A DNA stretch of 64,000 nt, taken from Rhodobacter capsulatus (GTDB lineage Bacteria; Pseudomonadota; Alphaproteobacteria; Rhodobacterales; Rhodobacteraceae). Shown here one piece after another: positions 26,616 to 36,625 of this stretch (within the stretch, counting starts at the first letter, position 1; every line of letters starts with the position of its first letter). The position numbers were made by a program, and so were the translations under genes. The notes beneath the pieces were generated by a model. The model saw only the letters and a program-made list of their open reading frames with translations. It did not search any database and was not told the origin of the DNA. The stretch is from assembly GCF_003254295.1 (NCBI RefSeq), contig NZ_QKZO01000007.1:173579-237578 (forward strand), given 5' to 3'.

Positions 26616-27086
26616 ATGGAAAAAATCATGCAGGTGGATGACATCGACCGACGGATCTTGCGGCAGATGCAGGCCGACCCCGGGCTGGCGCGCGCTGCAT
26701 TGGCCGAGCGCGCCGGGGTGACGGCGGCAAGCCTGTGGCGGCGGATCGAACGCATGCGCGAAGGCGGCATCATCCGCGCCGAGGAAGCGGTGATCGACTG
26801 GCGCAAACTGGGCTGGGAGATCGAGGTCTCGGTGCGTTTCACGCTCGACAAGACGCAGCCGGGGTTTTTCGACGAATTCCTGGAGGCCGCGCGCAAGGTG
26901 CCGGAAGTCATTGAAATTCAGACCTTTCTGGGGCAGGTCGATGTGCGGTTGAACGTCATTGCCCGCGACATGGCGCATTATCAGGAGATCTACCGCGAAC
27001 GCATCCTGGCGCTGCCGCATATTGCCGACACCGATGCCTTGATGCTGATTTCGACGCTGAAGGACACGGCGGAGCTGCCGCTGTGA
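26616..27086 (+). CDS. Lrp/AsnC-family transcriptional regulator, first of a pair (156 aa)
   Basis: An N-terminal AsnC-type helix-turn-helix (DDIDRRILRQMQADPGLARAALAERAGVTAASLWRRIERM) precedes a C-terminal RAM ligand-binding domain ending with TDALMLISTLKD. The length is typical of the family. The gene is divergent from ilvC and overlaps the next Lrp gene by four bases. A role in amino-acid control, possibly of ilvC, is inferred from position. An ATG at 26628 is an alternative start; the one at 26616 has AGGGCG upstream. Confidence 0.88.
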   Translation: MEKIMQVDDIDRRILRQMQADPGLARAALAERAGVTAASLWRRIERMREGGIIRAEEAVIDWRKLGWEIEVSVRFTLDKTQPGFFDEFLEAARKVPEVIEIQTFLGQVDVRLNVIARDMAHYQEIYRERILALPHIADTDALMLISTLKDTAELPL

Positions 27087-27541
27087 TCGCGCTGGATGAC
27101 ATCGACCGGGCGATTCTGCGGGCTTTGGCGCAGGATGCGACGCTGGGTGCGGGCGAGCTTGGCCGCCGCTTCGGCCTGTCGCAGCCTGCGGCCTGGCGGC
27201 GGGTGAAGCGGCTCGAGGAGGCGGGGGTGATCGCCGGGCGGCGGCTGGTGCTGGACCGCCAAGCCTTGGGTTTTGGCGTCACCGTGTTTCTGGGCATCAA
27301 GCTGGCCACCAAGGGGCGGATTTCGTTTGAGGATTTCGAACGCGCCGTGCAGGCGATCCCCGAGGTGCAGGTGGTGCAGCATGTCCTGGGCCGCTTCGAT
27401 TACCGGCTGCGGGTGGGCGCCCGCGACATCGCCGATTTCGAGCGTGTGCTGCGCCGCCGGATCATGACCTTGCCCGGGGTCGGGCAGATCGAAGCCAATG
27501 TGATGCTGTCCGAGGAACGCCGTCCGGGGCCGCTGGGCTGA
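27083..27541 (+). CDS. Lrp/AsnC-family transcriptional regulator, second of a pair (152 aa)
   Basis: The protein has the same layout as its neighbour: a helix-turn-helix (LDDIDRAILRALAQDATLGAGELGRRFGLSQPAAWRRVKRL) and a RAM domain with VQHVLGRFDYRLRVGARD. It starts at GTG overlapping the stop of the first gene. Two overlapping but clearly different Lrp proteins may form hetero-oligomers, which is inference. The gene is followed by the ureD region. Confidence 0.88.
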   Translation: MIALDDIDRAILRALAQDATLGAGELGRRFGLSQPAAWRRVKRLEEAGVIAGRRLVLDRQALGFGVTVFLGIKLATKGRISFEDFERAVQAIPEVQVVQHVLGRFDYRLRVGARDIADFERVLRRRIMTLPGVGQIEANVMLSEERRPGPLG

Positions 27542-27670
27542 TTTTCGCGGCGATGAATTTGCGGGCAAGGTGGCGCGGAATTGTGCGTCTCCGGGCTGGC
27601 CGCGATCTTGCTGCGCCCGCCTGCCTGCCCCGACATGGACGCGCGGCCGCGCCGGGCGTTTGCTGCGATC

Positions 27671-28483
27671 ATGTTCGATTCTGCGACCACGCCCCGCTTT
27701 CAGCGCAGCCATGGCCAGGCGTCCGTGGCCTTTGAGGGCGCGCGTCTGACGGGGCTTGCGCAACGCGGCTCGGCCAAGGCGCTGCTGCCCCATGTCCGCG
27801 GCGTGCCGGAGGTGGTGTTTCTGAACACCTCGGGCGGGCTGACGGCGGGGGATACGCTGCAGTATGGGCTGGACCTTTCGGGCGGGGCGCGGGGGGTGGC
27901 GACGACGCAGGCCGCCGAGCGTGCCTATCGTGCCGAGAGCGCTGCGGCGCGGGTGACGGTGGCGCATCGGGTGGGGCGGGGCGGCTGGCTTGACTGGCTG
28001 CCGCAGGAAACGATCCTGTTCGACCGCGCGCGCCTGCACCGCGAGACCACGGTGGACCTGGCCGAAGATGCCGGATGCCTGCTGCTCGAGGCGGTGGTTC
28101 TGGGCCGTGCTGCGATGGGCGAGACCGTGCAAGACTTGCACTTTTGCGACATTCGCAGGATCAACAGGGCAGGAAAGCCAATCTTTCTGGAGCCCTTCCT
28201 GCAAAATTCGAATATCATCGCCAAAGGGCCGCGGGTCGCGCTGCTCGGGCCTGCGCGCGCCTTTGCGACGCTGGTTCTGTGCGCGCAGGGCGCGGAAGAC
28301 GCGTTGGGCCCGGCCCGCGCCGCGCTGACGGTGCCCGGCGTCGAGGCGGCGGCCTCGGGCTTTGACGGAAAATGCGTGGTGCGCCTGCTGGCCGAGGATG
28401 GCTGGCCCCTGCGTCAACAGATCCTGCAACTGATGGGCGCATTGCGGCGGGGCGCGCCCCCGCCGCGCGTCTGGCAAACCTGA
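27671..28483 (+). CDS. ureD: Urease accessory protein UreD (270 aa)
   Basis: UreD is the scaffold that binds apo-urease and, with UreF and UreG, directs nickel insertion. The sequence has the family block VFLNTSGGLTAGDTLQYGLDL and ends as UreD does near EDGWPLRQQILQLMGALR. Either the ATG at 27671 or the one at 27635 could be the start; neither has a strong ribosome site, and the later one gives a normal length. The 129 bases before it should hold the ure promoter, which in R. capsulatus is reported to be NtrC-dependent. Confidence 0.92.
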   Translation: MFDSATTPRFQRSHGQASVAFEGARLTGLAQRGSAKALLPHVRGVPEVVFLNTSGGLTAGDTLQYGLDLSGGARGVATTQAAERAYRAESAAARVTVAHRVGRGGWLDWLPQETILFDRARLHRETTVDLAEDAGCLLLEAVVLGRAAMGETVQDLHFCDIRRINRAGKPIFLEPFLQNSNIIAKGPRVALLGPARAFATLVLCAQGAEDALGPARAALTVPGVEAAASGFDGKCVVRLLAEDGWPLRQQILQLMGALRRGAPPPRVWQT

Positions 28484-28492
28484 GGGGACAAG

Positions 28493-28795
28493 ATGAACCT
28501 GAGCCCGCGTGAAAAGGAAAAGCTGCTCGTCAGCCTGGCTGCCATGGTGGCGCGCAACCGGCTGGCGCGGGGGGTGAAGCTGAACCACCCGGAAGCCATT
28601 GCGATCATTTCCGATTTCGTCGTCGAAGGGGCGCGCGAGGGGCGTACGGTCGCCGATCTGATGGAGGCGGGCGCCGAGGTCATCCGCCGCGAGCAGTGCA
28701 TGGAGGGGATCGCCGAGATGATCCATTCGATCCAGGTCGAGGCGACCTTCCCCGACGGCACCAAGCTTGTCACCGTCCACCACCCGATCCGCTGA
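28493..28795 (+). CDS. ureA: Urease gamma subunit UreA (100 aa)
   Basis: Urease hydrolyses urea to ammonia and carbon dioxide; UreA is the small gamma chain of the UreABC apoenzyme. The start [20 protein letters not shown] and the end with [13 protein letters not shown] are diagnostic, and 100 residues is the standard length. The gene lies nine bases after ureD and nine before ureB, with a GGGGA ribosome site. Confidence 0.97.
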   Translation: MNLSPREKEKLLVSLAAMVARNRLARGVKLNHPEAIAIISDFVVEGAREGRTVADLMEAGAEVIRREQCMEGIAEMIHSIQVEATFPDGTKLVTVHHPIR

Positions 28796-28804
28796 GGTAA
28801 GCCC

Positions 28805-29109
28805 ATGATTCCCGGAGAAATATTCCCTGCCGAGGGGGACATCGAACTGAACGCGGGCGCTGCGGCGATCCGGCTCATGGTGGCCAATACCGGCGACCGC
28901 CCGGTGCAGGTCGGCTCGCATTACCATTTTGCCGAAACGAACCCGGGGCTGTCCTTTGATCGTGCCGCCGCCCGGGGCTATCGTCTTGATATCGCGGCCG
29001 GAACCGCCGTGCGTTTCGAACCCGGCCAATCGCGCGAAGTGCAACTTGTGCCGCTGGCGGGCGCCCGCCGTGTCTTCGGCTTCAATGCCAAAGTGATGGG
29101 GGAGCTCTG

Positions 29110-29110
<1 letters not shown>
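28805..29110 (+). CDS. ureB: Urease beta subunit UreB (101 aa)
   Basis: UreB is the structural beta chain. The start [18 protein letters not shown] and the segments [11 protein letters not shown] and [13 protein letters not shown] are characteristic. Its stop overlaps the ureC ATG by one base, so the two subunits are translationally coupled. Confidence 0.97.
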
Positions 29111-30816
<1,706 letters not shown>

Positions 30817-30820
30817 CGTG

Positions 30821-31165
30821 TCAATGCGGCTGTTGACCGGCAAAAAGCCTTGCGCGCGCCGCGTCGCGCGGGGCGGGCAGATCGGCGCTTTCGCCCGGCG
30901 CAGAGGGGGCCTTGCGGCTGGCGCGCAGCACGCGGGTCACCTTTTCCCGGGTATAGGCCGGATCAAGCCGGATTTCCTCGGGCAGAAGCCGGGGATCGAA
31001 GATGCGCTGGCGGCTCGTCACCAGCTCGACCTTGTGGAAGCGGCCGATCTTCGGCATCGCCGCATCGCGCAACAGCACCTCGCGCAGCGCCCCTTCGCGG
31101 GCGCGCAGCCGGGCGATTTCGGCACGGATTTCGGCCAGTTCATCGGCAGGGGGTTTGAGCTGCAT
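30821..31165 (-). CDS. Coiled-coil-like protein inside the urease cluster, minus strand (114 aa)
   Basis: The frame begins MQLKPPADELAEIRAEIARL, a strongly helical, charged stretch that could form a short coiled coil, and then RFHKVELVTSRQRIFDPRLLPEEI. It has GGAG upstream of the ATG. It is convergent with ureC. The published R. capsulatus cluster has an ORF (orf136) of unknown function here, reported as dispensable for urease; I cannot tell which strand it was assigned to. A plus-strand frame at 30818-31255 also exists but looks less protein-like, rich in R, G and Q with no clear domain. Confidence 0.6.
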   Translation of the reverse strand: MQLKPPADELAEIRAEIARLRAREGALREVLLRDAAMPKIGRFHKVELVTSRQRIFDPRLLPEEIRLDPAYTREKVTRVLRASRKAPSAPGESADLPAPRDAARARLFAGQQPH

Positions 31166-31245
31166 CCGTCGCTCCCGTTCCGGGTTTCGTCCTCGCCATG
31201 CTGCCAAGTCATGTTTAAAAAAGCTCTAAATAGCGGAGGAAAATC

Positions 31246-31716
31246 ATGTCGCTGATGCACCGGGCAAGCCGCGCTTTGCCTGCGGGCGGCTGGAGCGGGG
31301 CCGCCGATCACATCGCGCTGGAGTACGAGGGGCGGTTCTTGCGGCGCAAGCGTCTGGTTGCGGCTTCGGGCGCCGAATTTCTGGTCGATCTGCCCGAGGT
31401 GATGAACCTGCGCGGCGGCGAGGCTTTCGCGCTCGACGACGGGCGGCTGATCGAGGTGCGCTGCGGGCTGGAACCCGTGCTGGTCGTCACCGGCGATCTG
31501 ACCCGGCTGGCCTGGCATATCGGCAACCGCCACACGCCCTGCCAGATCGAGACCGACCGGCTTTTGATCCGCGAGGATCACGTGCTGGAAACGATGCTGC
31601 GCGGCCTTGGCGCGCGGGTGGAGCGGCGGATGGAACCGTTCCGCCCCGAGAGCGGCGCCTATGGCACCGGCCGCACCATGGGGCATGACCACGGTCCCTT
31701 CCATGTCCACCTGTGA
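31246..31716 (+). CDS. ureE: Urease accessory nickel chaperone UreE (156 aa)
   Basis: UreE delivers nickel to the urease assembly complex. The core contains AWHIGNRHTPCQI, which carries the central metal-binding histidine, and the protein ends in a short histidine-rich tail ([11 protein letters not shown]). A GGAGGA ribosome site stands seven bases before the ATG. The 3' end overlaps the ureF start by 14 bases. Confidence 0.95.
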   Translation: MSLMHRASRALPAGGWSGAADHIALEYEGRFLRRKRLVAASGAEFLVDLPEVMNLRGGEAFALDDGRLIEVRCGLEPVLVVTGDLTRLAWHIGNRHTPCQIETDRLLIREDHVLETMLRGLGARVERRMEPFRPESGAYGTGRTMGHDHGPFHVHL

Positions 31717-32344
31717 TCTCGACCTGCTGGCGCTGGTGCAATGGCTGTCCCCGGCCTTTCCGACCGGGGCTTTCGCCTATAGCCACGGGCTGGAACAGGC
31801 GGTCGTCGCGGGCGAGGTCCGGTCCGAGGCGGATCTTTGCGACTGGCTCTCGGATATCCTGGAACACGGCGCGGGCTGGAACGATGCGGTGCTTCTGGCC
31901 TGTGGCTTGCGGGGCGCGGATCTGGCGGATCTGAGCGACCTTTCGCGGGCCCTTGCGGGCACGGCCGAACGGTTGCGGGAAACCGAGGAGCAGGGGGCGG
32001 CCTTTGCGCGGGCGCGGGCCGAAATGACCGGAACTTGCACAAATGCGATGCCGCTGCCTTTGGCGGTGGCGGCTGCGGCCAAGGAATTGAGCCTTCCGAC
32101 CGAGCAGGTAATTGCCCTTTTCCAACATGCCTTCGCGTCCAATCTTGTCTCGGTCGGGGTGCGCTTCATCCCCTTGGGGCAGGCGGCGGGGCAGCGGGTT
32201 CTGGCGGCGCTGCATCCGATCATCGCGCGGCTTGCCAGCCGCGCCGCCACCGCCACGCCCGCCGATCTGGCGCAATCCGCCTTTCGCGCCGAGATCGCCT
32301 CGGCCGCGCATGAAACGCTTGACGTGAGGATCTTCAAGACATGA
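31703..32344 (+). CDS. ureF: Urease accessory protein UreF (213 aa)
   Basis: UreF joins the UreD-urease complex and acts on the GTPase UreG. The family start [26 protein letters not shown] is present. The ATG at 31703 gives this start directly; an ATG at 31685 is possible. The end overlaps ureG by four bases. It is one of the ure genes reported as needed for urea use in R. capsulatus. Confidence 0.95.
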   Translation: MSTCDLDLLALVQWLSPAFPTGAFAYSHGLEQAVVAGEVRSEADLCDWLSDILEHGAGWNDAVLLACGLRGADLADLSDLSRALAGTAERLRETEEQGAAFARARAEMTGTCTNAMPLPLAVAAAAKELSLPTEQVIALFQHAFASNLVSVGVRFIPLGQAAGQRVLAALHPIIARLASRAATATPADLAQSAFRAEIASAAHETLDVRIFKT

Positions 32345-32967
32345 CGAATGGACCTTTGCGCGTCGGCATCGGCGGCCCGGTCGGCGCGGGCAAGACCACG
32401 CTGACCGAGCAGCTGTGCCGTGCCCTTGCGCCCCGGCTCTCGATGGCGGTGGTGACGAATGACATCTACACCCGCGAGGATGCCGAGGCGCTGATGCGCG
32501 CGCAGGTGCTGCCCGCCGACCGCATCCGCGGCGTCGAGACCGGCGGCTGCCCGCATACGGCGATCCGCGAGGATGCCTCGATCAACCTTGCCGCCATTGC
32601 CGAGCTGACGCGGGTGCACCCGGATCTGGAGCTGATCCTGATCGAGTCGGGCGGCGACAATCTGGCCGCCACCTTCAGCCCGGAACTGGCGGATCTGACG
32701 ATTTATGTGATCGACACCGCGGCCGGGCAGGACATTCCGCGCAAGCGCGGCCCGGGGGTGACGCGATCCGACCTGCTGGTGGTGAACAAGACCGATCTGG
32801 CGCCGCATGTGGGGGTTGATCCGGTGCTGCTGGAAGCGGACACGCAACGCGCCCGCGGCACGCGCCCCTATGTGATGGCGCGGCTGCGCCATGGCGTCGG
32901 CATCGACGAGATCGTCGCTTTCCTGATCCGGGAAGGCGGTCTTGAGCAAGCCGCCCTTCCGGCCTGA
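32341..32967 (+). CDS. ureG: Urease accessory GTPase UreG (208 aa)
   Basis: UreG is a SIMIBI-class GTPase that powers nickel insertion. The P-loop [13 protein letters not shown], the [19 protein letters not shown] block (with the C-P-H nickel motif) and [15 protein letters not shown] are all present. The length is typical. It is the last gene of the ure operon and is followed by a terminator. Confidence 0.97.
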   Translation: MTNGPLRVGIGGPVGAGKTTLTEQLCRALAPRLSMAVVTNDIYTREDAEALMRAQVLPADRIRGVETGGCPHTAIREDASINLAAIAELTRVHPDLELILIESGGDNLAATFSPELADLTIYVIDTAAGQDIPRKRGPGVTRSDLLVVNKTDLAPHVGVDPVLLEADTQRARGTRPYVMARLRHGVGIDEIVAFLIREGGLEQAALPA

Positions 32968-32997
32968 CGCGCAAGAGTCGCATCAAATCCGTTCCCA

Positions 32998-33031
32998 AAA
33001 CGCCCGGTTCTTGCGCAGAGACCGGGCGTTT
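32998..33031 (+). terminator. Terminator after ureG
   Basis: An 11-base-pair stem (AAACGCCCGGT and ACCGGGCGTTT) surrounds a 12-base loop. It lies 30 bases after the ureG stop and separates the ure operon from urtA. The T-run is short. Confidence 0.65.
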
Positions 33032-33058
33032 GCCTGTGTGATGCACAATTCCGCGTCT

Positions 33059-33074
33059 TGGCCCCTTTCCTGCT
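33059..33074 (+). promoter_or_regulatory. Sigma-54-like element upstream of urtA
   Basis: GG at 33060-33061 and GC at 33072-33073 have the 12-base spacing of a -24/-12 promoter, in TTGGCCCC...CTGCT. It lies about 115 bases before urtA. The match is partial, and R. capsulatus nitrogen genes can use NtrC without sigma-54, so this is only a candidate. Confidence 0.25.
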
Positions 33075-33190
33075 GGACGCATCCTTGCCGCATCGCGGCG
33101 CCCCGGTTTTGCTGATCCCGCGGGCCGCGCCCGCCACGAAGCAACCCGCGCCCACCTCCCGGGCCGCGCGATCAAGGAACAGGGGAACAG

Positions 33191-34492
33191 ATGATTACTC
33201 GGCGCAATCTGCTGATGACCGCTGCGGCGGCCGGTGCCATGTCGATGACGGGGCGCATCGCCTTTGCCGCGGGCGAGACGATCAAGGTGGGGGTGCTGCA
33301 TTCGCTCTCGGGCACGATGGCGATTTCGGAAACGACGCTGAAGGACACGGTCCTGATGCTGATCGAGGCGCAGAACAAGAAGGGCGGGGTGCTGGGCAAG
33401 CAGCTGGAGGCTGTCGTGGTCGATCCGGCCTCGGACTGGCCGCTGTTTGCGGAAAAGGCGCGCGAGTTGCTGACGGTGGACAAGGTCGATGTGATGTTCG
33501 GCTGCTGGACTTCGGTCAGCCGCAAATCCGTGCTGCCGGTGATCGAGGAGCTGAACGGGCTTCTCTTCTATCCGGTGCAATACGAGGGCGAGGAAAGCTC
33601 GAAGAACGTCTTTTACACCGGGGCTGCGCCGAACCAGCAGGCGATCCCGGCGACGGATTACTTCCTCAACGAGCTCGGCGTGCAGAAATTCGCGCTTCTG
33701 GGCACCGATTACGTCTATCCGCGCACCACGAACAACATTCTGGAAGCCTATCTGAAATCGAAGGGCATCCCGGCCGAGGATATTTTCGTCAACTACACGC
33801 CGTTCGGGCAGTCGGACTGGTCGAAGATCGTCGCCGACGTCAAGGCGCTCGGCGCCGATGGCAAGAAGGTCGGCGTGATCTCGACGATCAACGGCGATGC
33901 GAATATCGGGTTCTACAAGGAGCTGGCGGCCTCGGGGATCACCGCCGATGACATCCCGGTGGTCGCCTTCTCGGTCGGCGAGGAAGAGCTTTCGGGCCTT
34001 GGCGCCGGGGATTTGAAGAACCTCGTCGGGCAGCTCGCCGCCTGGAACTATTTCCAAAGCGCCGACACGGCCGAAAACAAGGCCTTCATCGAGGCCTGGC
34101 ACAAGTTCATCGGCAATGACAAGCGCACGACGAACGACCCGATGGAGGCCACCTATATCGGCTTCAACATGTGGGTGAATGCGGTGACGGCGGCGGGCAC
34201 GACCGAGGTCGACAAGGTCAGTGCCGCGATGATCGGGCAGAAATTCCCGAACCTGACCGGGACGATGTCGGAAATGCTGCCCAACCACCATCTGACCAAG
34301 CCGGTCCTGATCGGCGAGATCAAGGAAGACGGCCAGTTCGACATCATCAGCCAGACCGAGCCGGTGCCGGGCGATGCCTGGACCGATTTCCTGCCCGAAT
34401 CCGCCGTGCTGACCTCGGACTGGAAGGATCTGAACTGCGGCATGTACAACACCGAAACGAAGACCTGCGTGCAGCTGAAATCGAACTACTGA
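33191..34492 (+). CDS. urtA: Urea ABC transporter substrate-binding protein UrtA (433 aa)
   Basis: The N-terminus has a twin-arginine-like signal (TRRNLLMTAAAAGAM) and the mature protein resembles UrtA: IKVGVLHSLSGTMAISETTLKD, FYPVQYEGEE and a C-terminal NCGMYNTETKTCVQL. UrtA binds urea in the periplasm. The gene leads the urtABCDE operon directly after the urease genes, which supports urea as substrate over amides. A hairpin after the gene may favour its expression over the permeases. Confidence 0.94.
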   Translation: MITRRNLLMTAAAAGAMSMTGRIAFAAGETIKVGVLHSLSGTMAISETTLKDTVLMLIEAQNKKGGVLGKQLEAVVVDPASDWPLFAEKARELLTVDKVDVMFGCWTSVSRKSVLPVIEELNGLLFYPVQYEGEESSKNVFYTGAAPNQQAIPATDYFLNELGVQKFALLGTDYVYPRTTNNILEAYLKSKGIPAEDIFVNYTPFGQSDWSKIVADVKALGADGKKVGVISTINGDANIGFYKELAASGITADDIPVVAFSVGEEELSGLGAGDLKNLVGQLAAWNYFQSADTAENKAFIEAWHKFIGNDKRTTNDPMEATYIGFNMWVNAVTAAGTTEVDKVSAAMIGQKFPNLTGTMSEMLPNHHLTKPVLIGEIKEDGQFDIISQTEPVPGDAWTDFLPESAVLTSDWKDLNCGMYNTETKTCVQLKSNY

Positions 34493-34512
34493 GCTGATTT
34501 TCAACGAAAACC

Positions 34513-34533
34513 GAGGGGGCGAGACGCCCCCTC
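34513..34533 (+). promoter_or_regulatory. Hairpin between urtA and urtB
   Basis: An eight-base-pair stem (GAGGGGGC and GCCCCCTC, loop GAGAC) follows the urtA stop. Without a T-run it may be a partial terminator or an RNA stabiliser, which would raise UrtA relative to the downstream membrane subunits. Confidence 0.5.
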
Positions 34534-34552
34534 CCGCAGCCCGGATTTTCCC

Positions 34553-36529
34553 ATGCGCAGCCTTCTTCTGGCGCTGGTGGCAAGCCTTGCGCTGGCCCTG
34601 CCCGCCGCCGCCCAAGACGCCGCCCCGCCCGTTGCCGCAGCCAGCGTGCAGACCGGCCTTGCCGCCGTCATCGCGCAAAATGCCGCCGCCATCGCCAAGC
34701 CCTCGCGCCAGAGCATCGGCCCGGTGATTGCCGCGCTGGGGCAGGCGGGGACGGGCGCGCCCGCGTTCCTGCAGGCCTGGGCCGACAAGAAACTGGGCGC
34801 GCGCAAGGCGGATGGCGCGATCTTTCGGGTGACGAAAACGGCCGATGGCTATGCGCTGGCCGATCCCGCGACGGGGGCCGACCGGGGCACGGCCGCGAAA
34901 GCCGAGATCGCCGAGATCAAGCCGAATGCCGGGGTCCGCGGCATGATCGCCTCGGCGCTGATCCAGTTTCAACTCTCCGACCCCGATCCGAAGCAGCGTC
35001 TGGCCGCGCTGACGACACTTGCCCGGGATGGCGCGGCCGAGCATCTGGCGCCCTTGGCGGCTTCGATCGAGATTGAGACCGACCCGGCGATCAAGGCGCA
35101 AAAGGAACGGTTGGCGGGCCTGCTGACGATCCGTTTTGGCGCCACCCCGGTGGCCCGCGTCGCCGCGATCGAGGGTTTCGGCGCCGATCTCGGCCTCGAT
35201 TTCCGCGCCGCCCTGAACCCGATCCTGGCCAGCGCGCGCCGGGTCTTTGACGCGGCGCCCAGCGGAAATGTCGCCGCGATCCTGACCCCCGGAAAACCCG
35301 GTTTCCCCGAGGCCGAGGCCTATGATCTGCTGGTGGATCAAGGGCTTGCGCCGAAGCGTCTGTCGCCCGCCGATCTGCGCGCGGCGCTTGAGGCCCATCT
35401 CGAAAACGGTGCCGTGGGCGGCGTGCCGCTGGCCGATCTCTCCGACCCGGCGCAGCGCGAAACCGCCTATGCGGCGCTTGAAGCCGCGGGCAAGGTGCCC
35501 GCCGCCGCCACCTCGGCCGAGGTGACCGCCGCCGTCGCCGCGCATCGCTTTGCCGACGTTTACGCCGAGCCCGACCCCACCGTTACCGCCGCCGCGAAAG
35601 CCGCGCTGCAATCCGTCTCGCTCAAGGTCGGCGCGATGCAGGGCGCCGATCTGACACTGGATGCGCTCTCGCTCGCCTCGATCTATTTCCTTGCCGCCAT
35701 CGGCCTTGCGATCACTTTCGGGGTGATGCGGGTGATCAACATGGCGCATGGCGAATTCATCACCATGGGTGCCTATACCGGCTATGTGGTGCAGCAATTC
35801 ATCTCCGACTACACGATCTCGATTGCCGTCGCGCTGCCGCTGGCCTTTGCCGTCACCTTCGCCGCCGGCGTGGCGATGGAGCGGCTGGTGATCCGCCACC
35901 TTGCCCGCCGCCCGCTGGAAACGCTGCTCGCCACCTTCGGGATCTCGATCGCGCTGCAACAGCTCTTCAAGAACATCTTCGGCACCCAGGCCCGGCCGCT
36001 CACCGCGCCCGAATGGCTCGACGGCGCCTGGGTGATGAACGACATCGTCGCGATCAGCTATATCCGCATCGCCATCTTCGCGCTCGCCTGCCTGTTCCTT
36101 GGCCTTTTCCTGGTCGTGATGAAACGCACGCGGCTCGGCGTTGAAGTCCGCGCGGTGACGCAGAACCCCTCGATGGCGGCGTCGATGGGGATCAACCCCG
36201 ACCGCATCACCATGCTGACCTTTGGCCTTGGCTCGGGCATCGCCGGGATCGCGGGCGTCGCCATCGGGCTTTTCGCCAAGGTCACCTCCGAACTCGGCGC
36301 CGATTACATCGTGCAAAGCTTCATGACCGTGGTCGTCGGCGGCGTCGGCAATATCTGGGGCACGCTGGCGGGCGCCACCCTCGTCGGCGGGCTGCAAAAG
36401 GGGATCGAGGCGCTGAACCCCGCCAACACGCTCGCCGCCCAGACCTGGATGATCCTCTTCATCATCATCTTCATCCAGTTCCGCCCGCGCGGCATCATCG
36501 CGCTGCGCGGTCGCGCCGCCGGAGATTGA
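34553..36529 (+). CDS. urtB: Urea ABC transporter permease UrtB with a large N-terminal domain (658 aa)
   Basis: A signal peptide (LLLALVASLALALPAAA) and about 340 mostly polar residues precede the LivH-type permease core, which starts near LDALSLASIYFLAAIGLAITFGVMRVINMAHGEF. UrtB proteins often have an N-terminal extracytoplasmic region, but this one is long. The core has the family's hydrophobic spans and ends with QFRPRGIIALRGRAAG. The gene is 60 bases after urtA. Confidence 0.92.
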   Translation: MRSLLLALVASLALALPAAAQDAAPPVAAASVQTGLAAVIAQNAAAIAKPSRQSIGPVIAALGQAGTGAPAFLQAWADKKLGARKADGAIFRVTKTADGYALADPATGADRGTAAKAEIAEIKPNAGVRGMIASALIQFQLSDPDPKQRLAALTTLARDGAAEHLAPLAASIEIETDPAIKAQKERLAGLLTIRFGATPVARVAAIEGFGADLGLDFRAALNPILASARRVFDAAPSGNVAAILTPGKPGFPEAEAYDLLVDQGLAPKRLSPADLRAALEAHLENGAVGGVPLADLSDPAQRETAYAALEAAGKVPAAATSAEVTAAVAAHRFADVYAEPDPTVTAAAKAALQSVSLKVGAMQGADLTLDALSLASIYFLAAIGLAITFGVMRVINMAHGEFITMGAYTGYVVQQFISDYTISIAVALPLAFAVTFAAGVAMERLVIRHLARRPLETLLATFGISIALQQLFKNIFGTQARPLTAPEWLDGAWVMNDIVAISYIRIAIFALACLFLGLFLVVMKRTRLGVEVRAVTQNPSMAASMGINPDRITMLTFGLGSGIAGIAGVAIGLFAKVTSELGADYIVQSFMTVVVGGVGNIWGTLAGATLVGGLQKGIEALNPANTLAAQTWMILFIIIFIQFRPRGIIALRGRAAGD

Positions 36530-36549
36530 CCCCATGCCCCCCGCCGCCC

Positions 36550-36601
36550 TTTCATCTTGCCCCAAATATCCCGCGGGGGTCCGGGGGCGCGAAGCCCCCG
36601 G
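36550..36601 (+). repeat. Intergenic CTTGCC/CAAATATCCC repeat with hairpin, between urtB and urtC
   Basis: A family copy (TTTCATCTTGCC, then CAAATATCCC) is followed by a hairpin with arms CCGGGGGC and GCCCCCGG. It lies within the urt operon, so it cannot be a fully efficient terminator. Confidence 0.6.
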
Positions 36602-36625
36602 CGCCGCCAGATCCCGGAGACCCCG

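Noticed and set aside
30818..31255. A plus-strand frame between ureC and ureE.
   Set aside because: The composition is non-protein-like (R, G, Q-rich); the minus-strand frame has a ribosome site and a coherent helical start. It may be the ORF reported in the literature.
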